Source: Calvatia gigantea
Taxonomy: Eukaryota; Basidiomycota; Agaricomycetes; Agaricales; Lycoperdaceae
DNA length: 64,000 nucleotides
Reading direction: 5' to 3'
NCBI GenBank assembly: GCA_025093985.1
Contig: JACAAK010000007.1
Coordinates: 1,364,001-1,428,000 of the forward strand
Numbering within the stretch: the stretch's first letter is position 1; each line of letters starts with the position of its first letter. Made by a program: the position numbers and the translations under genes. The notes under the pieces are model-generated. The model was not told the DNA's origin. It saw nothing but the letters and a program-made list of their open reading frames with translations, and did no database searches. Shown here piece after piece: positions 45,499 through 60,100 of the stretch.

Positions 45499-47280
45499 AT
45501 GTCTCCCGTTTCTACTCTGTTTGGAAGACCGTCGAGTCTGAAGACTCCTAACTCTATCCCAACCTTCCAACAACACTTCCTCAACACCAGGAACGATGAG
45601 GGTTATATCCCTCGGTCTATGCCTCAGGGGAAAATATCCTCCCTCCGCGAGGCAATCCATCGTCTGGACACTGAGATGGCCGAGTTGACGTCCCAACGCC
45701 AAACCCTAGAGGCACAGCTAGAGCAAGCAGTCCGTTTACAGTCACCTGTGATCCGCCTCCCGAGCGAGCTCTTGTCCTCTATCTTCGTAATGGGGGTACT
45801 GGGAATGGGCGACGAAGACCCTATTATGGTTCCTACATTAATGCTTGTCTGGTGCGTCGACTGCTCAAACAAGCACATTACGTTTGTACTGACATAGACT
45901 TCAGCCGTTACTGGGCGGAAGTGGCGCTGAACACACCGGTGCTATGGGCAAAGATCACTGTCAGCCCCCATGATCCCCTTGAGAAAGCGCGTAGGCGACT
46001 GGATCGTTCGAAATCTTGTCCCCTTGATATCACTATCAACTTCGCGCCCCGGATGGACTATCCGTACAGCGTCAGTGAGCAAGTGATGGTGGCCATGGAT
46101 CTCTTCCGGCCTGCATTATGGCGCACGAGATCGTTTTCCTTGAGTGTTCCGAATCGCTCACAGGTACACGCAGCCCTCCTACAATGGAAGGATGACGCAC
46201 CTCTTCTCGAAACCCTATCCGTCCACATATACCATTCAATACAGGAGGATCACCAGGCGACTCCTACTGCCCCTCTCTTTATTGGCAATACCCCGCGCCT
46301 ACGTTCATGTTCCTTTACTTCATTCAATTTTGGTTGGGACCTGCGGTTGTTGACGCGACTCCGTGTTCTAAAACTTGGTGGTTATTTCAACGGCTCAACC
46401 CCTTCACCCTCAACATTGGTTGCCGTTTTGCGCCAATGCCCCGAGCTAGAAGAACTGGCTCTTCGTAACATCTCCGACGTGGATTCATACCCTTGCGGAT
46501 CTGTTGAAGACGTTTCGGAGCCCATACCTTCAGCAGGAAGGGTCATTCCGCTCACACGATTAACGAAGGCATCGTTCTATTACACGGGAAACGCCCTTGC
46601 AAGACAAATCATGTCTCAAATCACCTTCCCGAAATTGGAGCATCTTGAACTCTGCTACTTGCAGAGCATCGACCCAATTATCCAAAGTTTGTATGCCCAG
46701 GCCCTCACGAAGATATCGCTAAAGTATCTTCGCATCGAGTCTTGTTTCTTCAATGAGATTACCTTCGTCAACCTTTTACGCCGGCTATCTTCACTCACGG
46801 TTTTGGAAGTCGTTGACGTGGAGGACATCTCTTCATATTTCTTGAAGGTTAGTTTTTTTTTTCTAGTTTCTGGCCTCGTGATAATCTCAATTGGCCCGAT
46901 AGGGGTTGACATCCACACAACCATGGATTTGTCCTCGCCTTAACAGCCTCAGTGTAGATGGGTGCATTAGCCTCGACTGGGACTCCCTACGAACGTTCAT
47001 CGAAGCCCGCTTACCCCCCAGTCCTCACGGATTCGCCCGATATCACACTTCAGCTTCCATAACCTCCACCTCCGCCTCGGAAGTAGCGGCCGCTCAGGCC
47101 CGTGCCAAAGCACACTACTCAAGCCACTCCGGAGTTTTACCACCACAAAGATTGCGGTCCATCGACGTCACACGCTGTAGCCAGATCAGCAGGGAGATGA
47201 TTCAGTGGTTGAAGATGTACGTGGCTGAGGTCAAATGCGAGTCAGCCAAGGGTGTGTGGGGCGAGAGCGTCCTGTCGTAA
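45499..47280 (+). CDS. Coiled-coil F-box/leucine-rich protein
   Basis: Three exons, 45499-45851, 45905-46847 and 46903-47280, encode 557 aa. After a 50-residue leader comes a short coiled coil (SLREAIHRLDTEMAELTSQRQTLEAQLEQA), then an F-box-like helix bundle (VIRLPSELLSSIFVMGV, LVCRYWAEVALNTPVLW). This layout, coiled coil followed by LP-E-L-IF and W-VAL-TP-LW, is the commonest F-box type in mushroom genomes. Leucine-rich repeats fill the rest (RLRVLKLGGYF, CPELEELALRNI, FPKLEHLELCYL, KYLRIESC, LTVLEVVDVEDI, LNSLSVDGCISL, LRSIDVTRCSQI). It probably acts as a substrate adaptor of an SCF ubiquitin ligase; the target is unknown. Frame and splice sites are clean. Confidence 0.88.
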
Positions 47281-47540
47281 TGTCCTCTCGGTGTTCCATT
47301 CCACACTTTCTTCCTGTCACGAACAAGATAAGAACGTCATTGATATGACGCACAGTGATGACTTTTTCTAGATCCACATTTATCTTTTTTTACCTCATGG
47401 TCCGCTATTTACTTGATAATCTTATCACGGAAGGAAAAGATTCTGTAACATAATACCATTTGTGTCCGTCGCGCACAATAATTCAACAATCATGACCCAA
47501 AATATACATCTTGGTTTTATTCGGGGAGTCTAAGTGTCTT

Positions 47541-48797
47541 TCATGTGTTCATGTACGCAAGCAGATCCCTGCGTCTATCATCCTCTCTCCGCTTTTGTCT
47601 CTCGTATCCCCTACGGCCACTTCCAAACTTCTCTTTCCGCTTCCGTGCGTCTTCTGCAGCTTTCCTATGCGCAGCCACCGCTGTCGCGCTATGAGTGACA
47701 CGCTTAACGGAAGTTTTATAAGGTCCCGCAGTTTTCGCCTTAAGGCCAATTCCCAACCGATCTAGTTTTAATCTCGTGGCAATTGGTGTCAGAAGCGCGG
47801 TGTGTCCATGTGCGGATATGTCTTCCGAGGCTTCTAAAGGGGCGGCCTCCACTTCTTGATGGGTTTCAAGGAGTTCTTCCACTTTGATATTTTCGACCTC
47901 TTCGTCAGAAGAGCTTCCAGAGTCCGACAGTGTCAAGTCGATGATGCCGCGCTCCTTGATGTTTGCGGGATCACCGCGGCGTCCCTGTTCTCCCGCCCGT
48001 AACACCCGGATATCATTCTCCAGCGACTCGCCCCATTGTTTCCACGTCGTGGTAGACGCTGTTCCGCTAATGCCGGCCGATGGTTGTGGCGCTTGGCCGG
48101 GCTTTCGTCTCGCACCGATTCCGAGTGCTTCCCCTTCGCTCCATCCACCCTTCTGCAACATCATAAAGCCCCTGTTAGACGGCCCGATCTCTACCCAAAC
48201 AGGAGGGGTATACTTAGGCTCCGAAGGTAAAGGTGGGGGTTCTCGGGCAAGGATATCGGCTAGGGTGGGAGAAGGGGTAGTTGGCGTCCTGGAAGGTTCC
48301 GACTGAATGACTTTCTGAATAAACCAACTGTTTTTATCCCGCGCATGTCGAGTAGAGATAGTGGCCTTCGGTCCCTTGATTGGGCCGAATGAACTAGAGG
48401 AGGATGTTGTTGGGATTGGCGAAGATACAGGCCGAAGCCGGGGCACCTCAGAAGGGCGAGAAGGGCGAGACTCGTTGGCATCGGTTAGGGCACGATACCA
48501 TGAGGATAATGAGTTCCCAGGTTGGGCTTGCTGCTCTGAAACCTTTGAGGTGGAAGCAGATGATTCACTACCACCAACTTCATAGGATATGACGGCGGGT
48601 ACGAACTTTGGTGGAGGCCGACGGGTTCGCAGGAACTGCGCTGAGGCTGCCTCCCTCCATAAGGTTTCGTTGTCTAGCTCGCTTGTTTTATCAACATCGA
48701 TGAGCTGACCAGTTTCCTGTTGCAAGCGTTCCTTGTCTTTCTCTGGATCATAACGCGAATATATGGTATAGGCGGTGGTCGCCATCAGAAGAGGCAT
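47541..48797 (-). CDS. G-patch domain protein
   Basis: A single exon encodes 418 aa, or 414 if the second Met (MATTAYTIY) is used. The middle has a G-patch motif, SNRGFMMLQKGGWSEGEALGIGARRKPG (about residues 209-236), and a second G-patch-like piece, LDRLGIGLKA, about 130 residues later. G-patch proteins activate DEAH helicases or bind RNA during splicing and ribosome assembly. The rest is disordered: Ser/Pro-rich in the first half, acidic around DLTLSDSGSSSDEEVENI (which also resembles a SUMO-interacting motif), and strongly basic at the end (ARKRKEKFGSGRRGYERQKRREDDRRRD), typical of nuclear RNA proteins. It is one of the few intronless genes here. Confidence 0.85.
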   Translation of the reverse strand: MPLLMATTAYTIYSRYDPEKDKERLQQETGQLIDVDKTSELDNETLWREAASAQFLRTRRPPPKFVPAVISYEVGGSESSASTSKVSEQQAQPGNSLSSWYRALTDANESRPSRPSEVPRLRPVSSPIPTTSSSSSFGPIKGPKATISTRHARDKNSWFIQKVIQSEPSRTPTTPSPTLADILAREPPPLPSEPKYTPPVWVEIGPSNRGFMMLQKGGWSEGEALGIGARRKPGQAPQPSAGISGTASTTTWKQWGESLENDIRVLRAGEQGRRGDPANIKERGIIDLTLSDSGSSSDEEVENIKVEELLETHQEVEAAPLEASEDISAHGHTALLTPIATRLKLDRLGIGLKAKTAGPYKTSVKRVTHSATAVAAHRKAAEDARKRKEKFGSGRRGYERQKRREDDRRRDLLAYMNT

Positions 48798-49447
48798 TAT
48801 CTTGTGCCAACTTTCTCTGACTCCCCAAGATGCTGACTAAGCCTGTCGTCGTCACAAATAATTTACAACTATGGTGCAGGGCGTTTAGTCAGCATTACTT
48901 TTGGACAAATGCGAAATCGGCTGGGCAGAAATCCAAATTTTTCTTCAAAAGCCTTTTGTTCATACTGCTACCAGATTAATATTTATGGATATCCTGACTA
49001 ATAGAAATGCGCAGGCTTGTGCCTGCGGCTTCAGTTGTCCTGAAAACACACCACCTAGACAGGTTCCCTAGACTGGATCAGGAGATATACATTATATAAT
49101 ACACCGTATATAGAAATCATTTCCAAATTTGGTAAGCGCGAAATCAGGCTGCCATCGAATTTCGTACCTCTGAGAAATTGGTCTTGTACATTTGTTCTAT
49201 AGACTAATTCGTGCATTTCTACAAGAGGGATAAGAAAATACTCGAGTGTGACGGCCAGGGCTGGCTGATGTTGTACAAAGTTGGTTGTGACTAAGCGCCC
49301 CGCACCATAAGAATAAGAACAAAGGTGCGCCCGAGTTATATAAAAAGAACACAAGGAAGAGGTTAAAAAACAGTGAAATCTAATGAAGATGCTAGGTAAA
49401 ACTGAATCTCTATCACAGCTGTGGAAATTTTGCGTAATATTCCTCTA
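48798..49447. other. Intergenic stretch without visible gene
   Basis: 650 AT-rich bases between the divergent side of the G-patch gene and the 3' end of the TmpA-like gene. The minus-strand frame at 49055-49354 is open for 99 codons but matches nothing I know and lacks splice signals. Confidence 0.5.
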
Positions 49448-51313
49448 TTATGAATCCCAAATGGGAGCAAAAGCAGGAACACCTCGACTGACCAAGCCAT
49501 AGATGACTTTCCGTGTCAATCTCTCGTTGGAGATAACACAGACAGCCTCTGGCCTGGAACTCTTTGACCACTCGATAAACAAGTTTAACCATGTCCGGTT
49601 TACCACTGGATGCGTGTATCTAGGAAAGCGTTTAAGTGCACCATCATGATTGACCGTCAGTCACCGAATCATACCGTAAACGATGGAGTCTGGAGCGGCC
49701 TCGAAGATTGCATCAACCAATTTGTCACCAAAGGTCTGACGAACGTTGGGGGATGTCCAGAGGAGACGGAAGGGAACCTTGATAGAGAAGAGCCACGGGC
49801 AGATAGGAGCGATTCCAGAGCCAGTGGCGACGAACAGGACTTTGCGGAAGAGACAGGCCACGCTTATCATACCCCAGGTCGGGATACCGCGTACCCAAAT
49901 TTCTTTGGGGGGGTCTTCGATCCGCTTGCTGGTCCAATCTCCGGCCCTACTAATGATCATGGAGTAGCCTTTCTTTCCGGGTACGGCGATAGTGGCAAAA
50001 CTATGCCACTCGGTCAGGGGGGCAGTAGAAACGCGAGTGAAGCTCCCAGGGACAGGGGTAGCTAAGGGAAAACAGGTTCAGTTCGCCACTGGGTAAGTGA
50101 GAAGCAATTTAGCTCACTATAGTCGAAGTAAAGTCGGACGCAGTGCTTGGAAAGAATCTCGCTTTGGACTTTGTATTTATGAAGGCGCATCCAGGGAAGG
50201 GCAATCGAAACTGAGGATAGTTCATTTATTTGAGAGCTTTAGACGAGCAGAGAATAGGGTTAGACGTACGAGTAAAGACGGCGATCAGCCAGAAGTATGG
50301 ATTTTGTATTAATGCCTTGCTAAGAACGACATTAGGGACCCTGTAGTCGTTAACAAGAAGGACAATCTAGGAAGGGCGGATCAGCCACTTTTGAGGATGG
50401 GGATTCTCACACACGCACCAAAGCCCAAACGAGGGCAACCGCAGCCCACCCTTTAAAACGATGGGTCACCTCGAAGTTGTTGTGGAATTTCATGCGCAAT
50501 GCTGGGTGGGCAAAGGCAAGCATTCCAACGAGGAGAATCATGACACAATAAGTGATCACCAGGGTGGGGATTGAGATGGTCTGGAAGCAAGCAGTCAGAT
50601 ATCACGCGGCACAATGCTGAAAAGAAGACTTACGCCTTCATGATGGGCAAACTCCTTGGTAGCTTGGCCAGCGAAAAGGATGAGCCAAATCGTGCCAGAG
50701 ACACCACAACCAGAGTGAAGGCCACCAATGTGATAGACGCGAGCGGCCGTGGCACGAACCCAGAAAGGAGCACTGTCTCAGTGATCAGGGCAAGGAGCAC
50801 AGAACTAGGATAGGCGAGGACTCACGATAGAGGTACTCGTGTACAAATCCAGTAGTATGTGTTGATCACGTACTCTTGGCGATGGAGAATCGAGACGAAC
50901 AAATTGGCTATCGTAACACCCGCAACCTCCAAAGCGTTGGCCCCTCGTACCACGAACCAAATGAAGACACCGAGGTTAGTCAAGAAGACAACGCTGAAAA
51001 GCTTGCGATACAGGGTGAACACCTGGTGGCGCAAAAACCTAACCTCCTTGCGGTCCTCCTTTTCCGGAAGAACGTCATCCTGGAAGCCAGCCAGAATATC
51101 CTCCTTCTCAAGGGAGGATGCGACAGAGTTTGCATCTGCGGTACTGGCAGGAGTCTCTGGGATGGTGACCTCCTTTGCGAGTTCCTTGGCCAACGGATCG
51201 CGAGTGGCCTGGGCATCGCTGGAGGGGAGTGATTGGGGGGCTTTAATGACCATTGCCGCCTGAAAGCGAATGAAATGGTGGTACTGTCGATACAGGGCTG
51301 CCTTTTTCGCCAT
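49448..51313 (-). CDS. TmpA-like membrane oxidoreductase (frameshifts)
   Basis: A multi-exon gene reading leftward. The N-terminal exon starts at 51313 or, more likely, at 51253 (MVIKAPQSLPSS) with an acidic leader, then a hydrophobic span (SVVFLTNLGVFIWFVVRGA) and further spans in 50400-50830. The C-terminal half looks like a reductase module: WHSFATI and PGKKGYSMIISRAGDWTSKRI, then VLFVATGSGIAPICPWLF (nucleotide-binding Gly loop), LLWTSPNVRQTFGD and NERLTRKVIYGLVSRGVPAF to the stop. TmpA of Aspergillus, a regulator of asexual sporulation, has this layout. In the last exon two extra bases, near 49611 and 49549-49551, interrupt DTR-SSGKPDM and EFQA-EAVCVIS. Confidence 0.77.
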
Positions 51314-53523
51314 ATTTATAAGACATGAGAAGGAACGACTAGTTCATCCGGGTGGATCAGGAATTGATGAAGCTTGATGTGGAAGATAGAGATAGAATAA
51401 CACGGTTTTCGCGTAACAAACGCGCAGATACCAAAGGCGCTTCCAATCAGGATGACATCTGCACAATGGCTGATAACGTCGCACTGTGAATTAGTTTTCT
51501 TCGAGTGTGAGGGCTCCCGGTATGCTTGAGCGAGTCCCAATGGTATATACCACTACGACCGACGTCGTAGGCCCCCCAGCTCGAGACTGAAACCACAAGA
51601 GAGGTTCTCAAACGAGAAACCGTGATCAGACAAAACACCCGAGCTAAAGATAGACCCAGCGCCACAGATCATACGGAGTTGCTGTAGCCCTGCGTGTGTT
51701 GCGCATCGGTTCGAGATAAGGTACTGACAATCACAAGTGTGGAAAAGCCTTGAACGTTTCATTATTTTGGATATGTTTCATGCAGGTTCCACTCCACCAG
51801 AAAGTGTACCACCCTGGCGACTTGCCTACGGCATAATGGAGTACTATGGGGAAATGGATCTACCACAAAAGATTGACGTGGATTTCGCATTCTGTCGATT
51901 CTGTCATATTGAGCAAATCCATGTGTTGAATGCCGACTACCGTGAGACAAGGTCCGAACAAAACTATAAGGCAGACAACTTCTCCGCGAAAGAAGCAGGT
52001 TCAACGTAGGGTACAATCATAAACCTGTAAACCAGATGAGGTGTTACCATAGAAAAGGGGCGGGAACTTCCTGAAGACTCGACCGGGCCAAACGGTGTTC
52101 CATTGGATATGGGGGTAATGGGACCAGAAGTGATGCTGCCCTCGCACACTGCGTCCCACGCCGCCAAACACCGACATAGTAGTTTGCATCTCCAAGGTCT
52201 CTTCAACACAGTCGTCTGTGAAAGAAGTCGTCCCCACATATTGGTAATGGCAAAGAAAAAGAACAAAGATATGCGAGCATGTCTGCAAACATCCCGTGTT
52301 GGCTTTGTTTGTTCCTGATGGAAAATCAACAATTGCCAATCACTTATCCCGTTCACTCGTCCAGTGGATAAGTATGTACTTATTGAGTTGCTCTCCCAAA
52401 GGAGTACGGTTTGTATCATTCCAAATAGCGACCTTTCTGTAGAGTATAGACCGACAAACTTGAATCAAGCAGTGTCACCCCTCTTCAAGCTTCAAGCTTC
52501 CAAGCAGCTTGCATCCTTCTCAATCGCGACCCATTCCTGTATCATTTATCCAGAAGACAGCTGCATTCTGCTGATACAAGTCACCTGCCATCTTACCTGT
52601 GTTTGCTGGGTCGTAGCGACACCAGTTTCTTGGCTACTCAATACACTCATTCCACGGTTTGTTTCGACCTGTCGAACCCCTACGGCTACCATTGCAAAAA
52701 TTGCTTCTTTCGAACTTCAAGCTCCAAGCTCCAAGCTCCAGGCCCAAAGGAACTACAGAGTCACCACATGATCAGGTATTTGTGCCCTAAATTTTGAGGA
52801 ATGACAGCTCCATGGACAGAATGGCGTATGTCAATGCTCGCTTAACCTGAAGCTAACAAACACGCTGTACTCAGTGTAGCCGATGGAAATATGATGAACC
52901 AGCACTGAAATTAGCGTGGGCAGTTGGCTAGACTAGGCTTCTAGATTTATTATGAGACCCTCGAAGAACCGACTCGACGCGGTTGTGTTTCCATTATTAA
53001 ATGAATGCTGGGCAAAGGTCTCAAAATAGTAGTTACTGATGTATTTTTGTATCTGCCTAACAATCGCATTGCTAGGAACGCGATCCTCATGGGAGAGGAG
53101 ACAGGGGAAGAAGTCCTTGGATTCGGGGTCGGTCCCACAAGACGGGTGCATCACCGGACAGCACTTCTCTTAATGTGGGTCATCCTACTTGCAATTCGTG
53201 TGAACAATCCGAGGATTTTTCAATAGTGCTTGACATCTCAGCCCACCTATCATGACTAGACGTCATGAAAATGGAGCAGGCTACCGCTGAGTCAACTCGC
53301 ACGACATTCACACATACACATCAGATGTTCGAAGAGATACGTGAAATCCGGAAGTTGAAGAAATATGTAACTCTATTGTACCATAAATGCAAGCAAACGA
53401 AACCCTGCGAAAACATGACCCCAACAAACCTGCGATTATCGGACGTAAACAAAAGTGGGTATTCACTTGAGTGGGATAAAAATTCAGCAAAACGAGATTA
53501 GAAAGCGGTCAGTGAAGACTGCT
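51314..53523. other. Gene-poor stretch before the AGC kinase
   Basis: 2.2 kb with no gene I can assemble. A minus-strand segment around 51970-52330 (AVCEGSITSGPITPISNGTP) looks coding in composition but joins to nothing. Short tandem repeats of CTTCAAG/CTC-CAAG occur at about 52485-52506 and 52711-52741. Confidence 0.4.
52484..52741 (+). repeat. Tandem CTTCAAG / CTCCAAG clusters
   Basis: Two clusters of a 7-base unit: CTTCAAG repeated with variants at about 52485-52506 (includes an AAGCTT core) and AAGCTCC repeated four times at about 52711-52741. They are low-complexity spacer repeats. Confidence 0.6.
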
Positions 53524-55715
<2,192 letters not shown>

Positions 55716-57163
55716 TATGTGTAGGTTAAGTGCGAAACGATGGTGGTCGAAAGGTTGAAAAAAGGTCGAGGTGAGGCGAGTTGAACACTTGCAACTTGGT
55801 ACGTCTGGATTGCCAGGGCTACAGGTTTCTTGAGATGCGATCAGCCAGCTTCCTTTTTTGTCGCATCTCCCTTCCTCGATCAAAACAAAGGCTATGGGGT
55901 GGATGAGGCCTTGAAGGCTTGGTTTCGTTCAGCAAAGACCGGAACTTATAGAACATTGCTGTTTCATCTCTAGGTGCATAATCCGAATGACCTGTATACT
56001 CAACAGCCTGCACTTATGGACAAAACAAATTCCATCGATTTGACAGCTTGCCGCTTGGCAACAACAGACCCCTCCCACGCTTGATCTTGAAGGCCTTAGG
56101 CCCGAAACGAAGGGAAGAATTATGCTGGGAGTGTAATCAGCTCGACACTCCAGTTTTTCTCTCGGCTCCAAGTTCCTCAAAATTTTGTACACAGCTCCCC
56201 AAGAATATCTAGTAGAAATCCGGTCTAACTTTACCAAAAAAAAAAAAAAAAAAAGGGGGAAAGTGGGAGCATACGATCCGTTTAACCGGAACCCCCACCC
56301 CCAGTCGAACTCCCCCGCACCCCAGTCCCTACTTCCTTAAAGTACAGATAGTCAGGGTTGGACCCGATGAGCATTTATAGGACTCGGGATACTTTAGTTG
56401 TGTACTTACGCCACAGACGCCCAAGAAACCAAGGAATAGATTTGTTGTACTTATGCCCGCAAGTCAAGGAATAGTTCGGTGATTGCCCAGTTTACTTGTG
56501 ACCTGTTTAGAGGGACATCGTGGTAAAGTGGAGATCAAGGGGTTTTGACCGAGTCCTGACTAGGCCTGACTCGAGGACAGACAGCGACAACCCTGGCCAA
56601 GGTTCCGTTGCTGCTGGCGGGTGCGAGCCGAGATGACTCGTCAGCATGGCGGCAGAAGCTAGCAGAAGTCGAGTCATTCCTTAACGCAGTATCTCCAGGG
56701 CCCTGGGGCTGCGGAGCAGTCATTTTGGAACGTGATGTTTCAAGTGCCGGCGCCGCAGAAGTTCGTAATCTCAATCACGATTGGGCTATTTACCCTGCCG
56801 TGTGCCGCAAGTGACTGGTACAGTGTTATGTATGCCGCAAATCCAGCGGAGACGGAAAATGCCATTTTTTGGGGTGAACGGAGGACTGGTCCTGGTCAAG
56901 TCTTCAACTTCAGGTAAAGCAGTGTTTTGAGGGAAAACGAAACTGGAAGAGAATCGGACGATGGCGAAAATCCAAAAATGCAGAGAACACAATGTTTGAT
57001 AAGATGGCTATTGTATTATTTTCTCTAAATCGGGGAAGCGACAAACACGTCCGCGTAACATTGCTTACGTTCGCACCCCGTATCTTCCGCACATATACCT
57101 GGCACTTTTCAGCCGGTTGTGCTTCACAACTTCCATCCGGTTCGAACAATCCCCATCGTCCAG
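55716..57163. other. Divergent promoter region, AGC kinase/ABC exporter
   Basis: 1.4 kb between the starts of the kinase and the ABC transporter. It includes a run of about 20 A at 56238-56257 and several small open frames (one at 56735-56917 starts with a hydrophobic leader but ends in 60 codons). They may be upstream ORFs; I see no real gene. Confidence 0.5.
56237..56258 (+). repeat. Poly-A tract
   Basis: About 20 consecutive A residues followed by GGGGGAAAG, within the spacer between the kinase and ABC genes. It may be the T-rich promoter element of the leftward kinase. Confidence 0.7.
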
Positions 57164-60100
57164 ATGCTCGATTCTCGCCCTAGTAGTGCCGACGAAAAGG
57201 CCACCGTCATCGAACACAAGCCCAAGCGGGGTCTCTTTCGTCGCAAGCAGCCCGACAAGGCTTCTTTGGACCCTGAAAAACTCAGTGATGAACCCACCCC
57301 CGAGGTCAAGGTCGAGGAAGTCCCTCCTGTTGGCTTCTTCCAGCTATTTCGGTATGTCCCTTTCAATGAATGCAGTTTTGTTGTCCCCCATGTTAATCAC
57401 TTTCACTTAGTTTCTCCACCAAGTTTGAGATCACAATTAATCTTCTGAGTCTAGTTGCCGCTTCCGCCGCTGGCGCTGCCCAGGTATGTTCGACAAGCCC
57501 ATCTTACGACCCACCGATTCTCACATGATTCCCCCAGCCACTCATGACGTTGCTCTTCGGTAACCTTACTCAAAACTTCGTAGAATTCAACGAAGTTGCG
57601 ATGGATAAAACCAGGTCGGATGAAATCCCTGCCGCCGCCGCCGCTTTTCGTTCGTCTGCTGCGAAGAATGCAAGTTATCTGGTCTATATTGGTGCGTTTT
57701 TGATTATCAACCCATCACTAAGCTATTCACCCCATTTCTCATCAGGTGTTGGAATGTTTTGCTGTACCTTTATCTATATGTACGTCTGGGTTTATACCGG
57801 GGAGATCAATGCCAAGAGGGTTCGGGAGCGCTACCTTCAAGCGGTACTCCGACAAGATATTCAATACTTTGATAAAGTTGGAGCTGGAGAAGTCGCGACT
57901 CGTATTCAGACTGACACCCGTACGTATCTAGTGTTTTTTGAGCCACTTCGATAACTTACATTCTTCCTCGCAGACCTGGTGCAGCAAGGGACATCAGAAA
58001 AAGTAGCATTGGTTGTCAACTTCTTGTCTGCATTTGTGGCCGGTTTCATCCTGGCTTATGCTAGGTCGTGGCGCCTCGCCTTGGCTATGTCGTCAATCCT
58101 GCCTTGCATTGGAATTACGGGTGGTATAATGAACAAATTCATTTCTCGCTATATGCAGTATGTCAAGGAGACTTATTCTCGATGGAATGTAACTCACGTT
58201 TTGTGACAGACTCTCGCTAAAGCACGTTGCTGAGGGTGGTAATTTGGCGGAGGAAGTCATCTCCACAGTTCGCACTGCCCAAGCTTTCGGTACTCAAGCA
58301 ACCCTTTCTGGTCTCTACAACGTCTTCGTCGATAAATCCCTCAAAGTTGATATGAAAGCTGCGGTTTGGCATGGCGGAGGATTGGGTGTCTTCTTCTTTG
58401 TGATCTACTCCGCTTACGCTTTGGGTATGTTCCGATATTGTTCTAGCCGTCAATATTTAATGTTTGTTTCAGCATTTTCGTTTGGTACAACGCTCATCAA
58501 CGCTGGTCATGGTGAGCATTCTTGCTATATACTTGCCGTCTAGGTGGCTAATTGACTTCTGCAGATAATGCCGGTTCCGTCATCAATGTTTTCATGTCGA
58601 TCCTCATCGGTTCTTTCTCCCTTGCGCTTCTTGCGCCTGAGATGCAGGGTACGCCGCCAACCCTATTCGATGTGGACATTCAATATACTGATTCTTCTCG
58701 TCAGCTATTACCCACGGTCGCGGAGCTGCAGCGAAGCTTTATGCCACTATCGATCGCGTTCCTGACATCGACTCTTCCAATCCTAATGGTCTTAAACCCG
58801 ACAATATTCAAGGAGAGATTTCGCTTGAAGATGTCAAATTCACATATCCCTCGCGTCCAAATGTTCCCATCGTTAAAGGCCTTAGCCTCACGTTTAGAGC
58901 AGGCAAAACCGCGGCTCTTGTTGGTGCTTCAGGTTCTGGCAAATCCACCATCATCTCTCTTGTGGAACGCTTCTATGATCCTGTATCGGGTGTTGTCAAA
59001 TTGGACGGTGTCGATCTGAAGGAGCTCAATCTCAAATGGCTGCGAACGCAAATTGGTTTGGTGTCTCAAGAGCCCGTCCTTTTTGCTACTACAATCGAGG
59101 CCAACGTCGCACATGGTCTCATTGGCACCATACACGAGAACGCATCCAAAGAGGAGAAATTCGCTCTCGTCAAGGAAGCATGCGTCAAGGCTAATGCTGA
59201 TAGCTTCATCAGCAAATTACCCGACGGTTACGATACTATGGTTGGTGAACGTGGCTTCCTGCTTTCCGGAGGACAAAAACAACGTATCGCGATCGCCCGC
59301 GCCATTGTTTCCGACCCTAGAATCCTTCTCCTCGATGAGGCTACAAGTGCTTTGGATACCCAATCGGAAGGTATTGTCCAGGACGCCCTTGACAAGGCTG
59401 CTACAGGTGAGTTAATTTTGTTCGGTATCTGAATTATCTATATTCACCTGATTTTTTAGGTCGTACCACCATTACAATCGCCCACCGTCTTTCGACTATC
59501 AAAGATGCTGATGTTATCTACGTCATGGGCGACGGTCTTGTACTTGAGAGTGGCACACACGGCCAACTACTCGAGGCCACCGGCGCCTACGCTGCTCTGG
59601 TTCAAGCTCAGAAGCTTCGTGAAGCAACTCACGCAACTGGCGAGAAGGACACCGATAGTGCTGATGATGAATCTGAAGATCTTGAGAAGGTCATACGTGA
59701 AGAAGTTCCTTTGGGTCGCAAGAACACCAGCCGCTCCCTCGCTAGTGAAATTCTCGAGCAAAAGCGCATCGCGTCTCAGCAGTTTGAGACCAAGACAACC
59801 CACGGTTTACCATACCTGTTCAAGCGTATGGGTCTCCTGATGAAGGATCACTGGCCCCAGTATTTCTGTGGTGCTCTTGCTGCTAGTTGTATGTCTGATC
59901 CTTGATCACATGCGAAAATGCCTGATTAATTGTGCGCAGTGACTGGAATGGTGTACCCCGCCTTTGGCATTGTTTTCGCTAAGGGTATTGATGGATTCTC
60001 CCAGCGCGATCCCCATGTGCGCCGCCATGAAGGTGATCGTAATGCGCTCTGGTATGTCACCCCAGCAGTCACCTCGTGATTCAGACTCTTAGCTAAATCT

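Noticed and set aside
58552..59019. Frameshift in the first nucleotide-binding domain of the ABC exporter
   Set aside because: An intron after APEMQ (donor GTACGC, acceptor CGTCAG) leads into the right frame; no base is extra.
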